DNA of 64,000 nt from Bradyrhizobium monzae. Its GTDB lineage: Bacteria; Pseudomonadota; Alphaproteobacteria; Rhizobiales; Xanthobacteraceae. A program made the position numbers and the translations under genes. A model generated the notes under the pieces. It was not told where the DNA came from. It made no database searches and worked only from the letters and a program-made list of their open reading frames with translations. The stretch lies in assembly GCF_021458635.1 (NCBI RefSeq), contig NZ_JAIRDQ010000001.1:496001-560000 (forward strand), written 5' to 3'. Shown piece by piece: positions 50,875-63,324 of this stretch (its first letter is position 1; the number at the start of each line of letters is the position of its first letter).

Positions 50875-53625
50875 ATGCTGTTTGGCTTGAGGTCGCTGCG
50901 GCGGCAAGCGGTTGGATCGGCGTCCGCAGGTTTTTTCATCTTGATCGCAATGGCCTCGGCCCATGCGGATTGTACGCCGGCCTCCGCCAATGGCGTGACG
51001 GCGAGCTGTACCGGCACCACCACCAACCAGGGCGGCGGCGCACCGGGCACGAGTGCCGGCACCGCCGGCTACGGCACTGGCAACGAAACCGGAATCACCG
51101 TCAATGTCGGCAGCGGCGCCAGCGTCACCGGCACCGTCAACCATGGCATCTGGATCGCGGCCGGAACGGTCACCAACAACACCGGGGGCAGCATCAGCGG
51201 CGCGGACGGAATTCTTGCCGCCACCGGCTCCGCCGACGTCACCAATTCCGGCAGCATCACCGGTACGAGCAACACCGGCATTGGCGCCACCACCGCCGCG
51301 AAGGTGGTCAACAACGCCGGCGCCAGCATCACCGGCAGACAGTACGGAATTCATGCCCTCGGCACCGCCAACGTGACCAATTCCGGCAGCATCACCTCCC
51401 AGTCGCTTTCACCCGTTACTGCCGCCATCAGTGCCGCCAGCGGCGCGACGGTGATCAACAACGCAGGCGGCGTCATCACCGGCGGGAGATTCGGCGTTAC
51501 GAGCCACGGCGTCATCGATCTCACCAACTCAGGCACCATCTCCGCCAGCGCTGGCGGCGTCGGCTACGCCGTTTCTGCTGACAGCGGCGTAGCAGTGACC
51601 AACAATGCCGGCGCCAGCATCGCAGGCTTAACGTACGGGATTTTCAGCAGTGCCGGCGGCTCGTCGGTCGTCAACGCGGGCACCATCAGCGGCGGCACGG
51701 CGGCGATTGCGTTCGCCGGCACCGGCAACACGCTGACGCTGCTGCCCGCCTCGGTCATCTCGGGCCTCGTGCTCGGCACCGGCAGCGATACGTTCCAGCT
51801 CGGCGGCACGGGGGCGGCAAGCTTCGACATCTCGCAACTCGGCGCAGCCGCGCAGTATCAGGGCTTCGGCACCTTCAACAAGATCGACAGCTCGGTGTGG
51901 ACGCTCACCGGCACCAGCACCTTTGCAGGGCCCCTCAACGTCAATGGCGGCATTCTAAGCGTCAACGGCGATCTCACCTCGGCGTCGAGCCTGACGGTGA
52001 ACGCGGGCGGCACGCTTGGCGGCAACGGTACGGTCGGCACCACGCTGATCAATGGCGGCACGCTGGCGCCGGGCAATTCGATCGGCACCTTCACCGTGAG
52101 CGGCAGCCTGACGCTCACCGCGGCCTCGACCTACCTGGTGCAGGTGTCGGGCAGCAGTGCCGACAAGACCATCGTCACCACCACCGCCAATCTCGCCGGC
52201 AAGGTGGTGGTGGATCCGCTGGCGCGGGTGTCGGCGACGACGACCTATACGATCATGACGGCGGGCGCGGTGAACGGCGCCTTCTCCGGCGTGGACTTCC
52301 TCACCGCCTCCAGCTTTGCGCGCAACGCGCGGCTGACCTATGTCGGCAACGACGTGCTGCTGACGCTCGATGCCGGGCTGCTGTCGCCGGCCCTGCTAGG
52401 CAACGCCAACATCAATCAGAGGAACGTTGCCGCGGGCATCGACAACGCGCTGACCGGCGGCGCGACCATGCCGGCCGCCTTCAACGCGCTGTTCGCGCTG
52501 TCGGGTCAACCTCTGCTCAATGCGCTGACGCAGGCCTCGGGCGAGACGGCGACCGACACGCAGCAGACCACCTTTGATGCGATGAACCTGTTCATGGGCG
52601 TGCTGACCGATCCGTTCGTGGCCGGGCGTGGCGACCCGCGTTCGTCGTCCGGTGGCGCAACGGGTTATGCGGCCGACGAAAGTGATGCGCTCGCTTATGC
52701 CGGCAACCGCAAGCGTGCCGGCGCCGAGCGCGAGGCCTATGCCGCGATATATCGCAAGACGGCTCCGCTCTCCGAGTCACCCTGGAACGTCTGGGCGGCT
52801 GGCTTCGGCGGTTCGCAAACCACCGACGGCAACGCGACGCTCGGCTCCAACTTTGCCACCAGCCGCATCGCCGGCGGCACGGCCGGTGCGGATTACTGGT
52901 TCTCGCCCTATACCGTCGCGGGCTTCGCGCTCGCCGGCGGTGGCACCAGCTTCTCGGTGGCGAACGGCGGCACCGGCCGCTCCGATCTGTTCCAGGCCGG
53001 CGCCTTCGTCCGCCACAACAGCGGCCCCGCCTATGTCACCGCGGCGCTGGCCTATGGCTGGCAGGACGTGACGACCAATCGCACCGTCACCATCGCCGGC
53101 ATCGATCAATTGCAGGCGCGCTTCAACGCCAACACCTGGTCCGGTCGTCTCGAAGGCGGCTACAGATACATCGCGCCGTGGACCGGCGGCGTTGGCCTGA
53201 CGCCTTATGCCGCGGCCCAGTTCACCACCATCGACCTGCCGGCCTATGCGGAGCAGGCGCTCTCCGGCACCAATGCCTTTGCGCTAAGCTACGCTTCGAA
53301 GAGCGTCACCGCCACGCGCTCCGAGCTAGGCCTGCGCGCCGACAAGTCGTTCGCGTTCACCGATGCAATCCTGACCCTGCGCGGCCGCGCAGCGTGGGCG
53401 CACGACTTCAACGCCGACCGCGCCGTCGCCGCGACCTTCCAGGCGCTGCCGGGCGCGAGCTTCGTGGTCAACGGCGCGGCGCAGGCACACGACGCGGCGC
53501 TCACCACTGCATCGGCGGAGGTGAAGCTCGCAAACGGCCTGTCGCTCGCAGCCACCTTCGAAGGCGAATTCTCCGACGTCACCCGCAGCTACGCCGGCAA
53601 GGGCACCGTGCGCTACGCCTGGTGA
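50875..53625 (+). CDS. Autotransporter outer-membrane beta-barrel protein (916 aa)
   Basis: A signal peptide (SAGFFILIAMASAHA|D) precedes a passenger domain of Asn/Ser/Gly-rich repeats (VTNSGSITG, VVNNAGASITG) at about 40-300. A further stretch reads TLAPGNSIGTFTVSGSLTLT at about 395-420. The C-terminal beta-barrel spans about 640-916 (NVWAAGFGGSQTTDGN start) and ends in GTVRYAW with a terminal aromatic residue, the outer-membrane insertion signal. The passenger would be displayed on or released from the cell surface; no protease motif is seen. The start is TTG/ATG-ambiguous, but ATG 50875 precedes the signal peptide. Confidence 0.93.
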   Translation: MLFGLRSLRRQAVGSASAGFFILIAMASAHADCTPASANGVTASCTGTTTNQGGGAPGTSAGTAGYGTGNETGITVNVGSGASVTGTVNHGIWIAAGTVTNNTGGSISGADGILAATGSADVTNSGSITGTSNTGIGATTAAKVVNNAGASITGRQYGIHALGTANVTNSGSITSQSLSPVTAAISAASGATVINNAGGVITGGRFGVTSHGVIDLTNSGTISASAGGVGYAVSADSGVAVTNNAGASIAGLTYGIFSSAGGSSVVNAGTISGGTAAIAFAGTGNTLTLLPASVISGLVLGTGSDTFQLGGTGAASFDISQLGAAAQYQGFGTFNKIDSSVWTLTGTSTFAGPLNVNGGILSVNGDLTSASSLTVNAGGTLGGNGTVGTTLINGGTLAPGNSIGTFTVSGSLTLTAASTYLVQVSGSSADKTIVTTTANLAGKVVVDPLARVSATTTYTIMTAGAVNGAFSGVDFLTASSFARNARLTYVGNDVLLTLDAGLLSPALLGNANINQRNVAAGIDNALTGGATMPAAFNALFALSGQPLLNALTQASGETATDTQQTTFDAMNLFMGVLTDPFVAGRGDPRSSSGGATGYAADESDALAYAGNRKRAGAEREAYAAIYRKTAPLSESPWNVWAAGFGGSQTTDGNATLGSNFATSRIAGGTAGADYWFSPYTVAGFALAGGGTSFSVANGGTGRSDLFQAGAFVRHNSGPAYVTAALAYGWQDVTTNRTVTIAGIDQLQARFNANTWSGRLEGGYRYIAPWTGGVGLTPYAAAQFTTIDLPAYAEQALSGTNAFALSYASKSVTATRSELGLRADKSFAFTDAILTLRGRAAWAHDFNADRAVAATFQALPGASFVVNGAAQAHDAALTTASAEVKLANGLSLAATFEGEFSDVTRSYAGKGTVRYAW

Positions 53626-53727
53626 GGGGCGTGCAACGGAGCAGGCCCTGCAATGGATGAGCTCTGAGGCGTGGTGTCGACAGCAAGACAATTCAGCGCA
53701 TCGGGGTAGTTAGTTGCGGGTCCGGGC

Positions 53728-54927
53728 TCAGGTCGATTGCGCAATCACCCCCTCGAGCCGCACCAACTCGGCCTCGATATCTCGCTCGACATCGGCGGCC
53801 CGGATCTCCATCACCCGATAGTCCCGCGCCTCCAGCCACGTCCGCCTTGCCGCACGATCAGCAGCAATCGTCTCACCTTCGCCCGGGTTGACCAGCTCGA
53901 TCGCGATCCGGTGCGGGAAGGAAACGAAGTCCGGGATGTGGCGGCCGACCGGGGTCTGGCGCTTGAACCCACCTGCGAAGCGGCGATCACGTGTCAGTGC
54001 CTGCCAGAGCAGGCGCTCGGCATCGGTCGGGTTGCGACGGAGCAGGCGCGCGAGCCCGCGCACGGTCGAGCCGCTGTCGGGCACGCCGCCGCCCTGCCCG
54101 TGCTCGGCCAGCAGCGCGCGCAGACGCGTGGCCTGCTCGCCGTCGAGCACGCCGCCCTTGGCCGGGCCCTTGCGGCCTTCCGCGATCGCCATCACCACCC
54201 CGTGGAGGGTGTGCATGTCCTGTTTGGTCGGCTCCATCCGGCTAAAGATGTTGCGCAGATTGACGAGCATGGTGTCGCGCTTCTCTGCGGGCCGCAAAAA
54301 CTCGACGCGATCAAGCTCGCGGATGAGGTTGTCGAAGAAGGCCTGCATCTGATGTTGCGAGGCGCGTTCGGAACGCTCCGGCATGGCGTGCGGCAGCTCG
54401 CCCGAGGTCGCCCGCTTGAACCATTCGTAGCCGACCAGGAGCACGGCCTGGGCGAGGTTGAGCGAGGCAAAGCCGGGATTGACCGGGAATGTGATGATGC
54501 GGTTGGAGAGCCCAACCTCTTCGTTGGTCAGGCCCCAGCGCTCGCGGCCGAACAGGATGCCGGCCTTGCCGCCGGTGGCGACGTGCCCCGAAATCTCGGC
54601 CGCGGCGGCCTCGGGCCCCACCACCGGCTTGGCCTGGTCGTGGGGGCGCGCGGTCGTGGCGAACAGCAGATCGAGATCGGCGACGGCCTCGCCGACCGTG
54701 TCGAACAATTCCACCTTTTCCAGAATGTGGTCGGCGCCGGCGGCCGCCCGCTGGGCGGCGATGTTGGGCCAGCCGTCGCGCGGGTTGACGATGCGCAAGC
54801 GGCTCAGGGCAAAATTGCCCATGGCGCGCGCAGCCATGCCGATGTTTTCCCCGAGCTGCGGCTCGACCAGGATCACGATGGGACCGTCGAGGGCGAGGCC
54901 CGCCTTGGTCTTGTCGGTGCCGGACAT
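53728..54927 (-). CDS. trmJ: tRNA methyltransferase TrmJ fused to a C-terminal DUF559 domain (399 aa)
   Basis: Residues 1-245 are a SPOUT methyltransferase like TrmJ, which methylates the ribose of tRNA position 32: ILVEPQLGENIGMAARAMGN, the knot motif GILFGRERWGLTNEEVGLSN and FASLNLAQAVLLV. Residues about 290-383 resemble DUF559/very-short-patch-repair-like nucleases (RRNPTDAERLLWQALTRD, GGFKRQTPVGRHIPDFV). Asp333 is present, but the usual IELDG is IELVN here (Val at 346), so nuclease activity is doubtful. Standard TrmJ is about 250 residues. Confidence 0.88.
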   Translation of the reverse strand: MSGTDKTKAGLALDGPIVILVEPQLGENIGMAARAMGNFALSRLRIVNPRDGWPNIAAQRAAAGADHILEKVELFDTVGEAVADLDLLFATTARPHDQAKPVVGPEAAAAEISGHVATGGKAGILFGRERWGLTNEEVGLSNRIITFPVNPGFASLNLAQAVLLVGYEWFKRATSGELPHAMPERSERASQHQMQAFFDNLIRELDRVEFLRPAEKRDTMLVNLRNIFSRMEPTKQDMHTLHGVVMAIAEGRKGPAKGGVLDGEQATRLRALLAEHGQGGGVPDSGSTVRGLARLLRRNPTDAERLLWQALTRDRRFAGGFKRQTPVGRHIPDFVSFPHRIAIELVNPGEGETIAADRAARRTWLEARDYRVMEIRAADVERDIEAELVRLEGVIAQST

Positions 54928-55214
54928 CTCATTCCACTTTCTGCTTTAGCCTTCGGCTTCCGAAGAGCTTGAACGTCTGTCCGAAGACGCTGATCCAGAC
55001 CTTCATCGATGCGGCCCGCCCGTCTTCCGCGCGGCGCAATTTCTCAAGGGAGATAACAGGGTTAGCGCCGTTTGCGAAACCGCAATCGCACCTCAATTGG
55101 GGACGATTTCACCGCTCGGCTTGCGCGCGCATTGCTTTCGGATATGGCTATCAACCACAACTAAAGCGAAGCCGAAAGAGCAGAGCTAAAGTCGCAGTTC
55201 AGGGGGGAATCGTG

Positions 55215-56942
55215 ATGCGCGGTCGATGGACGTTGGCAATTCTGGGAGCGGTCTTGATCGTGGTGGGCGGCCTCGTCGCCCATCTGACGCAGACCGCCGG
55301 CGGCATCCGGATCCAGGATGTCAGGTTCAAGGGCGCCAAGGGCAACACCATGAGTGCCCTGCTCTACATCCCCCAAAATGCCACCGCGCAGACCCCGGCA
55401 CCGGGCATCCTCGCCGTTCACGGCTATATCAACTCGCGCGAGACCCAGGACGGCTTCGCCATCGAATTCGCCCGCCGCGGCTATGTCGTGCTGGCGCTGG
55501 ACCAGACCGGCCATGGCTATAGCGACCCACCCGCCTTTGCCAACGGCTTTGGCGGCCCTGACGGCCTCGCTTATCTGCGCAGCCTCGACATCGTCGACAA
55601 GGCCAATATCGGCCTCGAGGGTCACTCGATGGGCGGCTGGACGGTGCTGGCCGCAGCCACCGCGATGCCAAATGACTACAAGTCGATGGTGCTGGAGGGC
55701 TCCTCGACCGGCAAGCCATTTGCGGCCGACGGCACCACGAGCTGGCCGCGCAATGTGGCGCTGGTGTTCGCCCAGTACGAGGAATTCTCCATCCTGATGT
55801 GGGGTGTCGATCTCGCCCGCGATGTCACCAAGAGCCCCAAGCTCTGGGCAATGTTCGGCACGCAGGGGCCGGTCGAGCCGGGCAAGGTCTATGGCGACCT
55901 GGCGGCCGGGACCGCGCGGGTGCTGTACACGCCCGCGATCACGCACCCGGCCGAACACATCTCGCACGAGGCGATCGGCTACAGCCTCGACTGGTTTGCC
56001 AACACGCTGCAGGGCGGCACGCCGCGGCCGGCCGACGACCAAATCTGGTTCCGCAAGGAGCTCGGCACACTGATCGCGTTTGCCGGTTTCGTCGCGCTGT
56101 TGATCGGCACTTTCGACGGCCTGCTCGAGGCGCAGATGTTCTCCCGTCTGCGCCTGCCCACGGTCGCCGACGGCACCATGCCGCCGCATCATGCCGCCAC
56201 CGGCCAGCGCTGGGTCGCGGCGTTCATCCTGTCCGCCTTCATCCCGGCGCTGACTTACTACCCGGCCTTCGCGCTGGGCGGCAGCTTCGTGACGCCGACG
56301 GCATTCCTGCCGCAGGGCATCACCAATCAGATCCTGGTCTGGGCCATCATCAATGGCCTGATCACGCTGGCGCTGATGCGCTTGGCCCCGAAGCGCACTG
56401 CCCGGACCGGACTGGTTGGCCAATCATTGGCGATCGCGATCGCTTCGGTCGCAGTCGGCTATGCCGCGCTGTGGCTCGCCGACCTCGCCTTCAAGATCGA
56501 CTTCCGCTTCTGGATCATCGCGCTGAAGCTGATGAACCCGAAGCAGTTTGTGATCTTCCTGATCTACTTGATTCCGTTCACGGCGTTTTTCGTCGTGGCG
56601 CTGCACGTGCTGCACCGGAATTTCTCGACCATGGAGGCGCCGCGGCTCGCGCTCTATGTGACCAATATCCTGGCGCTGACGTTCGGCTTCATCGTGCTGC
56701 TGGTCCTGCAATACGGCACCCTCTGGCTGACCGGAAAGCTTTTCAACCCGCTCCCCGACCCCGGCTTCGTGCCGCTCTCGACCATCGTCGCCATCCAGTT
56801 CGTGCCGCTGCTCGCGATCGTCGCCGTGATCGCGACCTTTACCTGGCGACGGACCGGATCGAGCCTGCCGGGTGCCTTGATGTCCGGCCTGTTCGTGACC
56901 TGGTACATCGTGGCGGGCACGGCCACCCAGGCCGCCTTTTAG
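55215..56942 (+). CDS. Alpha/beta hydrolase anchored by a multi-helix membrane domain (575 aa)
   Basis: A first helix (7-24) leads to an exported alpha/beta hydrolase with nucleophile Ser138 in LEGHSMGGW and GILAVHGYINSRE as the oxyanion region. From about 285 to the end there are about seven further hydrophobic helices (GTLIAFAGFVALLIGTF, AFILSAFIPALTYYPAFALG and others). The GGGGGA upstream and the signal-like helix support the start at 55215. Such a fused hydrolase-membrane architecture is not one I can name. It stands alone. Confidence 0.8.
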   Translation: MRGRWTLAILGAVLIVVGGLVAHLTQTAGGIRIQDVRFKGAKGNTMSALLYIPQNATAQTPAPGILAVHGYINSRETQDGFAIEFARRGYVVLALDQTGHGYSDPPAFANGFGGPDGLAYLRSLDIVDKANIGLEGHSMGGWTVLAAATAMPNDYKSMVLEGSSTGKPFAADGTTSWPRNVALVFAQYEEFSILMWGVDLARDVTKSPKLWAMFGTQGPVEPGKVYGDLAAGTARVLYTPAITHPAEHISHEAIGYSLDWFANTLQGGTPRPADDQIWFRKELGTLIAFAGFVALLIGTFDGLLEAQMFSRLRLPTVADGTMPPHHAATGQRWVAAFILSAFIPALTYYPAFALGGSFVTPTAFLPQGITNQILVWAIINGLITLALMRLAPKRTARTGLVGQSLAIAIASVAVGYAALWLADLAFKIDFRFWIIALKLMNPKQFVIFLIYLIPFTAFFVVALHVLHRNFSTMEAPRLALYVTNILALTFGFIVLLVLQYGTLWLTGKLFNPLPDPGFVPLSTIVAIQFVPLLAIVAVIATFTWRRTGSSLPGALMSGLFVTWYIVAGTATQAAF

Positions 56943-57160
56943 AGGCGTTCTCGAACGGCGCCGGTTCGCTCGCGGGACAGGTGCCCAAACAAGGCGCGAC
57001 AACCGTCATTCCGACCTCAGGGAATGGCGGTTCTCGGCGAAAAGATGGGCTGAAACTGCATAACCGCTCCGCTTCCGCCCGCCCCCGGGCGGTGCTATAG
57101 GCGCGGGAGATTTCCACCGCGGCCGTCAAAAGCGCCGTTCCCAAGAAGGCTTCCCCGATC

Positions 57161-58372
57161 ATGGCAAAAATCAAGGTATCCAATCCCGTCGTCGAGCTCG
57201 ATGGCGACGAGATGACCCGGATCATCTGGCAGTACATCAAGGACAAGCTGATCAACCCGTTCCTGGATGTCGAGCTGCAGTATTTCGACCTGGGCATGGA
57301 GTACCGCGACCACACCAACGATCAGGTGACCATCGACGCCGCCGAGGCGATCAAGAAGGTCGGCGTCGGCGTCAAGTGCGCCACCATCACCCCGGACGAG
57401 GCGCGGGTGAAGGAGTTCAACCTCAAGCAGATGTGGAAGTCGCCGAACGGCACCATCCGCAACATTCTCGGCGGCGTGATCTTCCGCGAGCCGATCATCT
57501 GCAAGAACGTGCCGCGCCTGGTTCCCGGCTGGACCAAGCCGATCATCATCGGCCGCCACGCCTATGGCGACCAGTACCGCGCCACCGACATCAAGTTCCC
57601 GGGCAAGGGCACGCTGTCGATGAAGTTCGTCGGCGAGGACGGCACCGTGATCGAGAAGGAAGTGTTCAAGGCTCCGGGCGCCGGCGTCGCCATGGAGATG
57701 TACAATCTCGACGATTCCATCATCGACTTCGCCCGCGCCTCGCTGAACTATGGCCTGCTGCGCAACTACCCGGTCTATCTCTCGACCAAGAACACGATTC
57801 TGAAGGTCTATGACGGCCGCTTCAAGGACATCTTCCAGGACATCTACGACCGCGAGTTCAAGAAGGAATTCGAGGCCAAGGGCTTGACCTACGAGCACCG
57901 CCTGATCGACGACATGGTGGCCTCGGCGCTGAAATGGTCCGGCGGCTACGTCTGGGCCTGCAAGAACTACGACGGCGACGTGCAGTCCGACACGGTCGCG
58001 CAGGGCTACGGCTCGCTCGGCCTGATGACCTCGGTGCTGCTCACCCCGGACGGCAAGACCGTGGAAGCCGAAGCCGCCCACGGCACCGTGACCCGCCACT
58101 ACCGCGAGCACCAGAAGGGCAAGGAGACCTCGACCAACTCGATCGCGTCGATCTTCGCCTGGACCCGCGGCCTGTCACACCGCGCCAAGCTCGACAACAA
58201 TCCGGCGCTCGCCAAGTTCGCGAACACGCTGGAGAAGGTCTGCGTCGACACGGTCGAGGAAGGCTACATGACCAAGGACCTCGCGCTCCTGGTCGGCGCC
58301 GACCAGCGCTGGCTCTCGACCACCGGCTTCCTCGACAAGGTCGCGGAGAATCTCACGAAAGCGTTGGCGTAA
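57161..58372 (+). CDS. icd: NADP-dependent isocitrate dehydrogenase (403 aa)
   Basis: The enzyme makes 2-oxoglutarate, CO2 and NADPH from isocitrate. The sequence [49 protein letters not shown] and [14 protein letters not shown] are hallmarks of the homodimeric, eukaryote-like NADP-IDH type used by alphaproteobacteria. Length is standard. A GC-rich hairpin follows 41 bases after its stop. Confidence 0.97.
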   Translation: MAKIKVSNPVVELDGDEMTRIIWQYIKDKLINPFLDVELQYFDLGMEYRDHTNDQVTIDAAEAIKKVGVGVKCATITPDEARVKEFNLKQMWKSPNGTIRNILGGVIFREPIICKNVPRLVPGWTKPIIIGRHAYGDQYRATDIKFPGKGTLSMKFVGEDGTVIEKEVFKAPGAGVAMEMYNLDDSIIDFARASLNYGLLRNYPVYLSTKNTILKVYDGRFKDIFQDIYDREFKKEFEAKGLTYEHRLIDDMVASALKWSGGYVWACKNYDGDVQSDTVAQGYGSLGLMTSVLLTPDGKTVEAEAAHGTVTRHYREHQKGKETSTNSIASIFAWTRGLSHRAKLDNNPALAKFANTLEKVCVDTVEEGYMTKDLALLVGADQRWLSTTGFLDKVAENLTKALA

Positions 58373-58413
58373 GCCTCCGCATTATTCTCGCCCGATCGGG
58401 GTTAGACATGATT

Positions 58414-58445
58414 ATGGGCCGCGCGCAGGCGCGGCCCATTCATTT
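58414..58445 (+). terminator. Probable terminator of icd
   Basis: ATGGGCCGCGC (58414-58424) and GCGCGGCCCAT (58429-58439) form a perfect hairpin, followed by TCATTTTG. It lies between icd and the DUF3455 gene, so those two are probably separate units. Confidence 0.7.
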
Positions 58446-58470
58446 TGACCCCATCGTGCGGAGGCCTCCC

Positions 58471-58977
58471 ATGACCATCACCAAGTTCGCCGTCCCCTGC
58501 CTGTTGCTGCTCGCCGCCATGGCCGGGCCCGCCTCCGCGGCCGAGGCGCTGCCCGACGCCATCACTGCCGCCGGCGAGAGCGTCGTCCTGAGCGTCCACG
58601 CCGAGGGCGCGCAGGTCTATGAGTGCAAGCTAGGCGCCGACGGCAAGCTCGCCTGGGCGTTTCGCGAGCCGATCGCGACGCTGCTCGTAGAGGGCAAGAC
58701 CATCGGCCGGCACTATGCCGGGCCGAACTGGGAGTACGCCGACGGCAGCGCCGTGGCCGCCAAGGCCTCAGGCAACGCGCCGGGTGCAACGGCTGCCGAT
58801 ATTGCCTGGCTGAAGCTGGAGGTCACCACCCATCGCGGCAGCGGCGTGCTGACGCCGGTCACCACGGTCCAGCGCATCAACACCCATGGCGGCAAGCTCG
58901 ACGGCGCATGCGACAAGGCCGGCGAGTTCAAAAGCGCGCCGTATTCGGCCGAGTACGTCTTCCTGAAGAAGGGCTAG
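58471..58977 (+). CDS. Exported DUF3455 protein (168 aa)
   Basis: A signal peptide (MTITKFAVPCLLLLAAMAGP, cleavage near ASA|AEA) is followed by a DUF3455 domain: VHAEGAQVYECKLGADGKL, GRHYAGPNWEYADGSAVAAK and a late THGGKLDGACDKAGEF. The two Cys (CKL and GAC) could pair. GGAGG precedes the ATG. Function is unknown. Confidence 0.87.
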   Translation: MTITKFAVPCLLLLAAMAGPASAAEALPDAITAAGESVVLSVHAEGAQVYECKLGADGKLAWAFREPIATLLVEGKTIGRHYAGPNWEYADGSAVAAKASGNAPGATAADIAWLKLEVTTHRGSGVLTPVTTVQRINTHGGKLDGACDKAGEFKSAPYSAEYVFLKKG

Positions 58978-59099
58978 GGCCGCCATCAGCCGGTTGGTAA
59001 ACGCATCCTATCGGCAGGCCGGGACAACCGCGCCTGCCTCTTTACCGCGCTCTCATGAACTACATCTAAGAGTTGTCCCCAGGTTCAAGGAACAACTCC

Positions 59100-60134
59100 G
59101 TGACGGCCAATCTCCTTCTCTTCTTAACTGCCGTTGCCCTGATCCCGTACGCGATCCCCGCGCTGATGCCGACGTGGCGCTGGTGGCTGGGCGTGACGTG
59201 CATCTTCGGCGCCATGATAGCCGCATTGTGGATCGAGCATTGGATCGTGTCGTCCCGCCTCGACTACAACGAGGGCCCCGGCGGCGGAATCGGAGTGGCA
59301 TTCTGGGCGCTCGTGACCACCGGATTCGCAACCGGCGTTGTCGTCCGCGGCTGTACCCTGCTGTTCGCGGCTTACGGACTCCGGTTGCGCTACCTGCTCG
59401 CGATCGGCATTTTGGGATTTGCGATCGTGCCCGCCCTCATCGTCGTCCCGACCTGGTGGTATGACTGGAAGATGCGGCCCGCCTCCGAGGCTTGCCGCAG
59501 CACAACGTTCCACGTGACGATTGCCAACGGTGTTCTTTCAATTCCTGCCGCATCCTTTTGGAACATCTATCTCGGCAGGACTTCCAGCCGTGATGCGTAC
59601 TACCTCGAGCAGAAGGTCAGCCTGCGGGAGTTCTGCGACGTGAACGATGATGGCAAACGTCCCGTCAAGGCCACGAACATGTGGCTCAAATTGCGCAACT
59701 TCGGCCTGGTGACACCAGCGCTTTGCACGGGCGCAGTCGCGGATTGGGCCAAGACCTATTGCGATGCTCACGCTGCTGCCAAGCGTGGCGGAGACAACAA
59801 GCTCGACTTCCCGACCAACATCTATGTGTTTGCGCCGGACGAGGTGATCCTAGGTGAGTTCGGAGGGACACGCTCGACCTACCAGGATTCCCTCAAGACG
59901 GCATCGCAGTCAGGCGACGTCTACATCACGTCGGACGCGCCTTCCGGGAAGGAGCCCCTCACCTTTCGCTGCCGCCAAATTAACCCCGGCTATTGGTGTG
60001 GCGCATTCTATCCGTGGCGCGACGGCGCACATCTCGGCTACACGTTCCAGTCGGCTCGTGAGGAGATTGCCGCGCGCGGAGGCCGGATGGACGCTGAAAC
60101 ACGCAAGTTCCTGTCGGGCTTTGACTCGCACTGA
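59100..60134 (+). CDS. Hypothetical membrane protein with a C-terminal soluble domain (344 aa)
   Basis: Four hydrophobic helices occupy about residues 3-125 (LLLFLTAVALIPYAIPALM, LGVTCIFGAMIAALWIEHW and others). A soluble region from about 135 contains several cysteines (EACRST, EFCDV, ALCTG, TYCDA, TFRCRQ, GYWCGA) that could form disulfides, suggesting a periplasmic domain. The start is a GTG at 59100 with AAGGA eight bases before it. No family is recognised. Confidence 0.6.
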   Translation: MTANLLLFLTAVALIPYAIPALMPTWRWWLGVTCIFGAMIAALWIEHWIVSSRLDYNEGPGGGIGVAFWALVTTGFATGVVVRGCTLLFAAYGLRLRYLLAIGILGFAIVPALIVVPTWWYDWKMRPASEACRSTTFHVTIANGVLSIPAASFWNIYLGRTSSRDAYYLEQKVSLREFCDVNDDGKRPVKATNMWLKLRNFGLVTPALCTGAVADWAKTYCDAHAAAKRGGDNKLDFPTNIYVFAPDEVILGEFGGTRSTYQDSLKTASQSGDVYITSDAPSGKEPLTFRCRQINPGYWCGAFYPWRDGAHLGYTFQSAREEIAARGGRMDAETRKFLSGFDSH

Positions 60135-60139
60135 CTTAT

Positions 60140-60165
60140 CGGAGCGGAGCCTTCAGGCCGCTCCG
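60140..60165. terminator. Hairpin between converging hypothetical and alaS genes
   Basis: CGGAGCGG (60140-60147) and CCGCTCCG (60158-60165) pair around a ten-base loop in the 40-base gap between stop codons, so it could end both transcripts. There is no T run. Confidence 0.5.
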
Positions 60166-60174
60166 CATGCATCC

Positions 60175-62856
<2,682 letters not shown>

Positions 62857-63095
62857 GTTCATCCAATCGGGTGTGCTTGGACCCGCTTCCCAGCCATCCA
62901 AACCGCGCGTTTGGGCTGATATCTGCGGGCCAGAGCGCTTTTAGACAAGGCCAGCTTCGCTGTCCAGAAACTGTGCAGAGAGATCAGAGGGTTGCCGCAG
63001 TCGCGCAATCCCGCTGCAATCCCGTTGAAAGCCGCAAAGGGCGCGTTGACAGGCTTGGCCGGGCTGTGGTCTGTACCCATCTGTATCGTACGGCC
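62857..63095. other. Leader region between alaS and the glycine riboswitch
   Basis: It holds divergent control signals for alaS (minus) and the gcv operon (plus). TTGACA at 63046-63051 is a good -35 box for the plus strand; the best -10 candidates at 63069-63076 (GTCTGTAC) are weak. A transcript from there would begin a few bases before the riboswitch. Confidence 0.4.
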
Positions 63096-63268
63096 ACGTC
63101 GGGAGAGACCGGCTTCACTGCCGGCGCCGAAGGAGCAACCGCCCCGGAAACTCTCAGGCAAAAGGACCGCGTGGCTTTGACGACATCTGGAAAGAGGCGC
63201 CGACGGGCTTAAGGTCCGGACTGCGTCCGCCGACGGGATAATACTCTCAGGCACAGCGACAGATGGGG
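63096..63268 (+). promoter_or_regulatory. Tandem glycine riboswitch
   Basis: Two aptamers in series are recognised from their conserved strings. The first (63096-63172) has GGGAGAGACCGG, GCCGAAGGAGCAACC and ACTCTCAGGCAAAAGGACCG. The second (63184-63268) has CTGGAAAGAGGCGCCGACGGG and ACTCTCAGGCACAGCGACAG. Such tandem glycine riboswitches switch on the glycine cleavage operon when glycine is plentiful. The gcvT start lies 56 bases downstream. Confidence 0.93.
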
Positions 63269-63284
63269 CTTCGACTGGTGTCCG

Positions 63285-63302
63285 CCGGGGAATCGTCCCC
63301 GG
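63285..63302 (+). promoter_or_regulatory. Hairpin between riboswitch and gcvT (expression platform candidate)
   Basis: CCGGGGA (63285-63291) and TCCCCGG (63296-63302) form a strong hairpin with an ATCG loop, just before the gcvT ribosome-binding region. It lacks a U run, which favours control of translation or an anti-sequestering fold over simple termination. Confidence 0.45.
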
Positions 63303-63324
63303 GGAACCGCCGAGGACCCCTGCG

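Noticed and set aside
50875..51640. Repetitive DNA in the autotransporter passenger considered as a CRISPR-like or tandem repeat array
   Set aside because: The repeats are imperfect, in frame and encode the NSGSITG-type strands; spacing is irregular and no cas gene is nearby.
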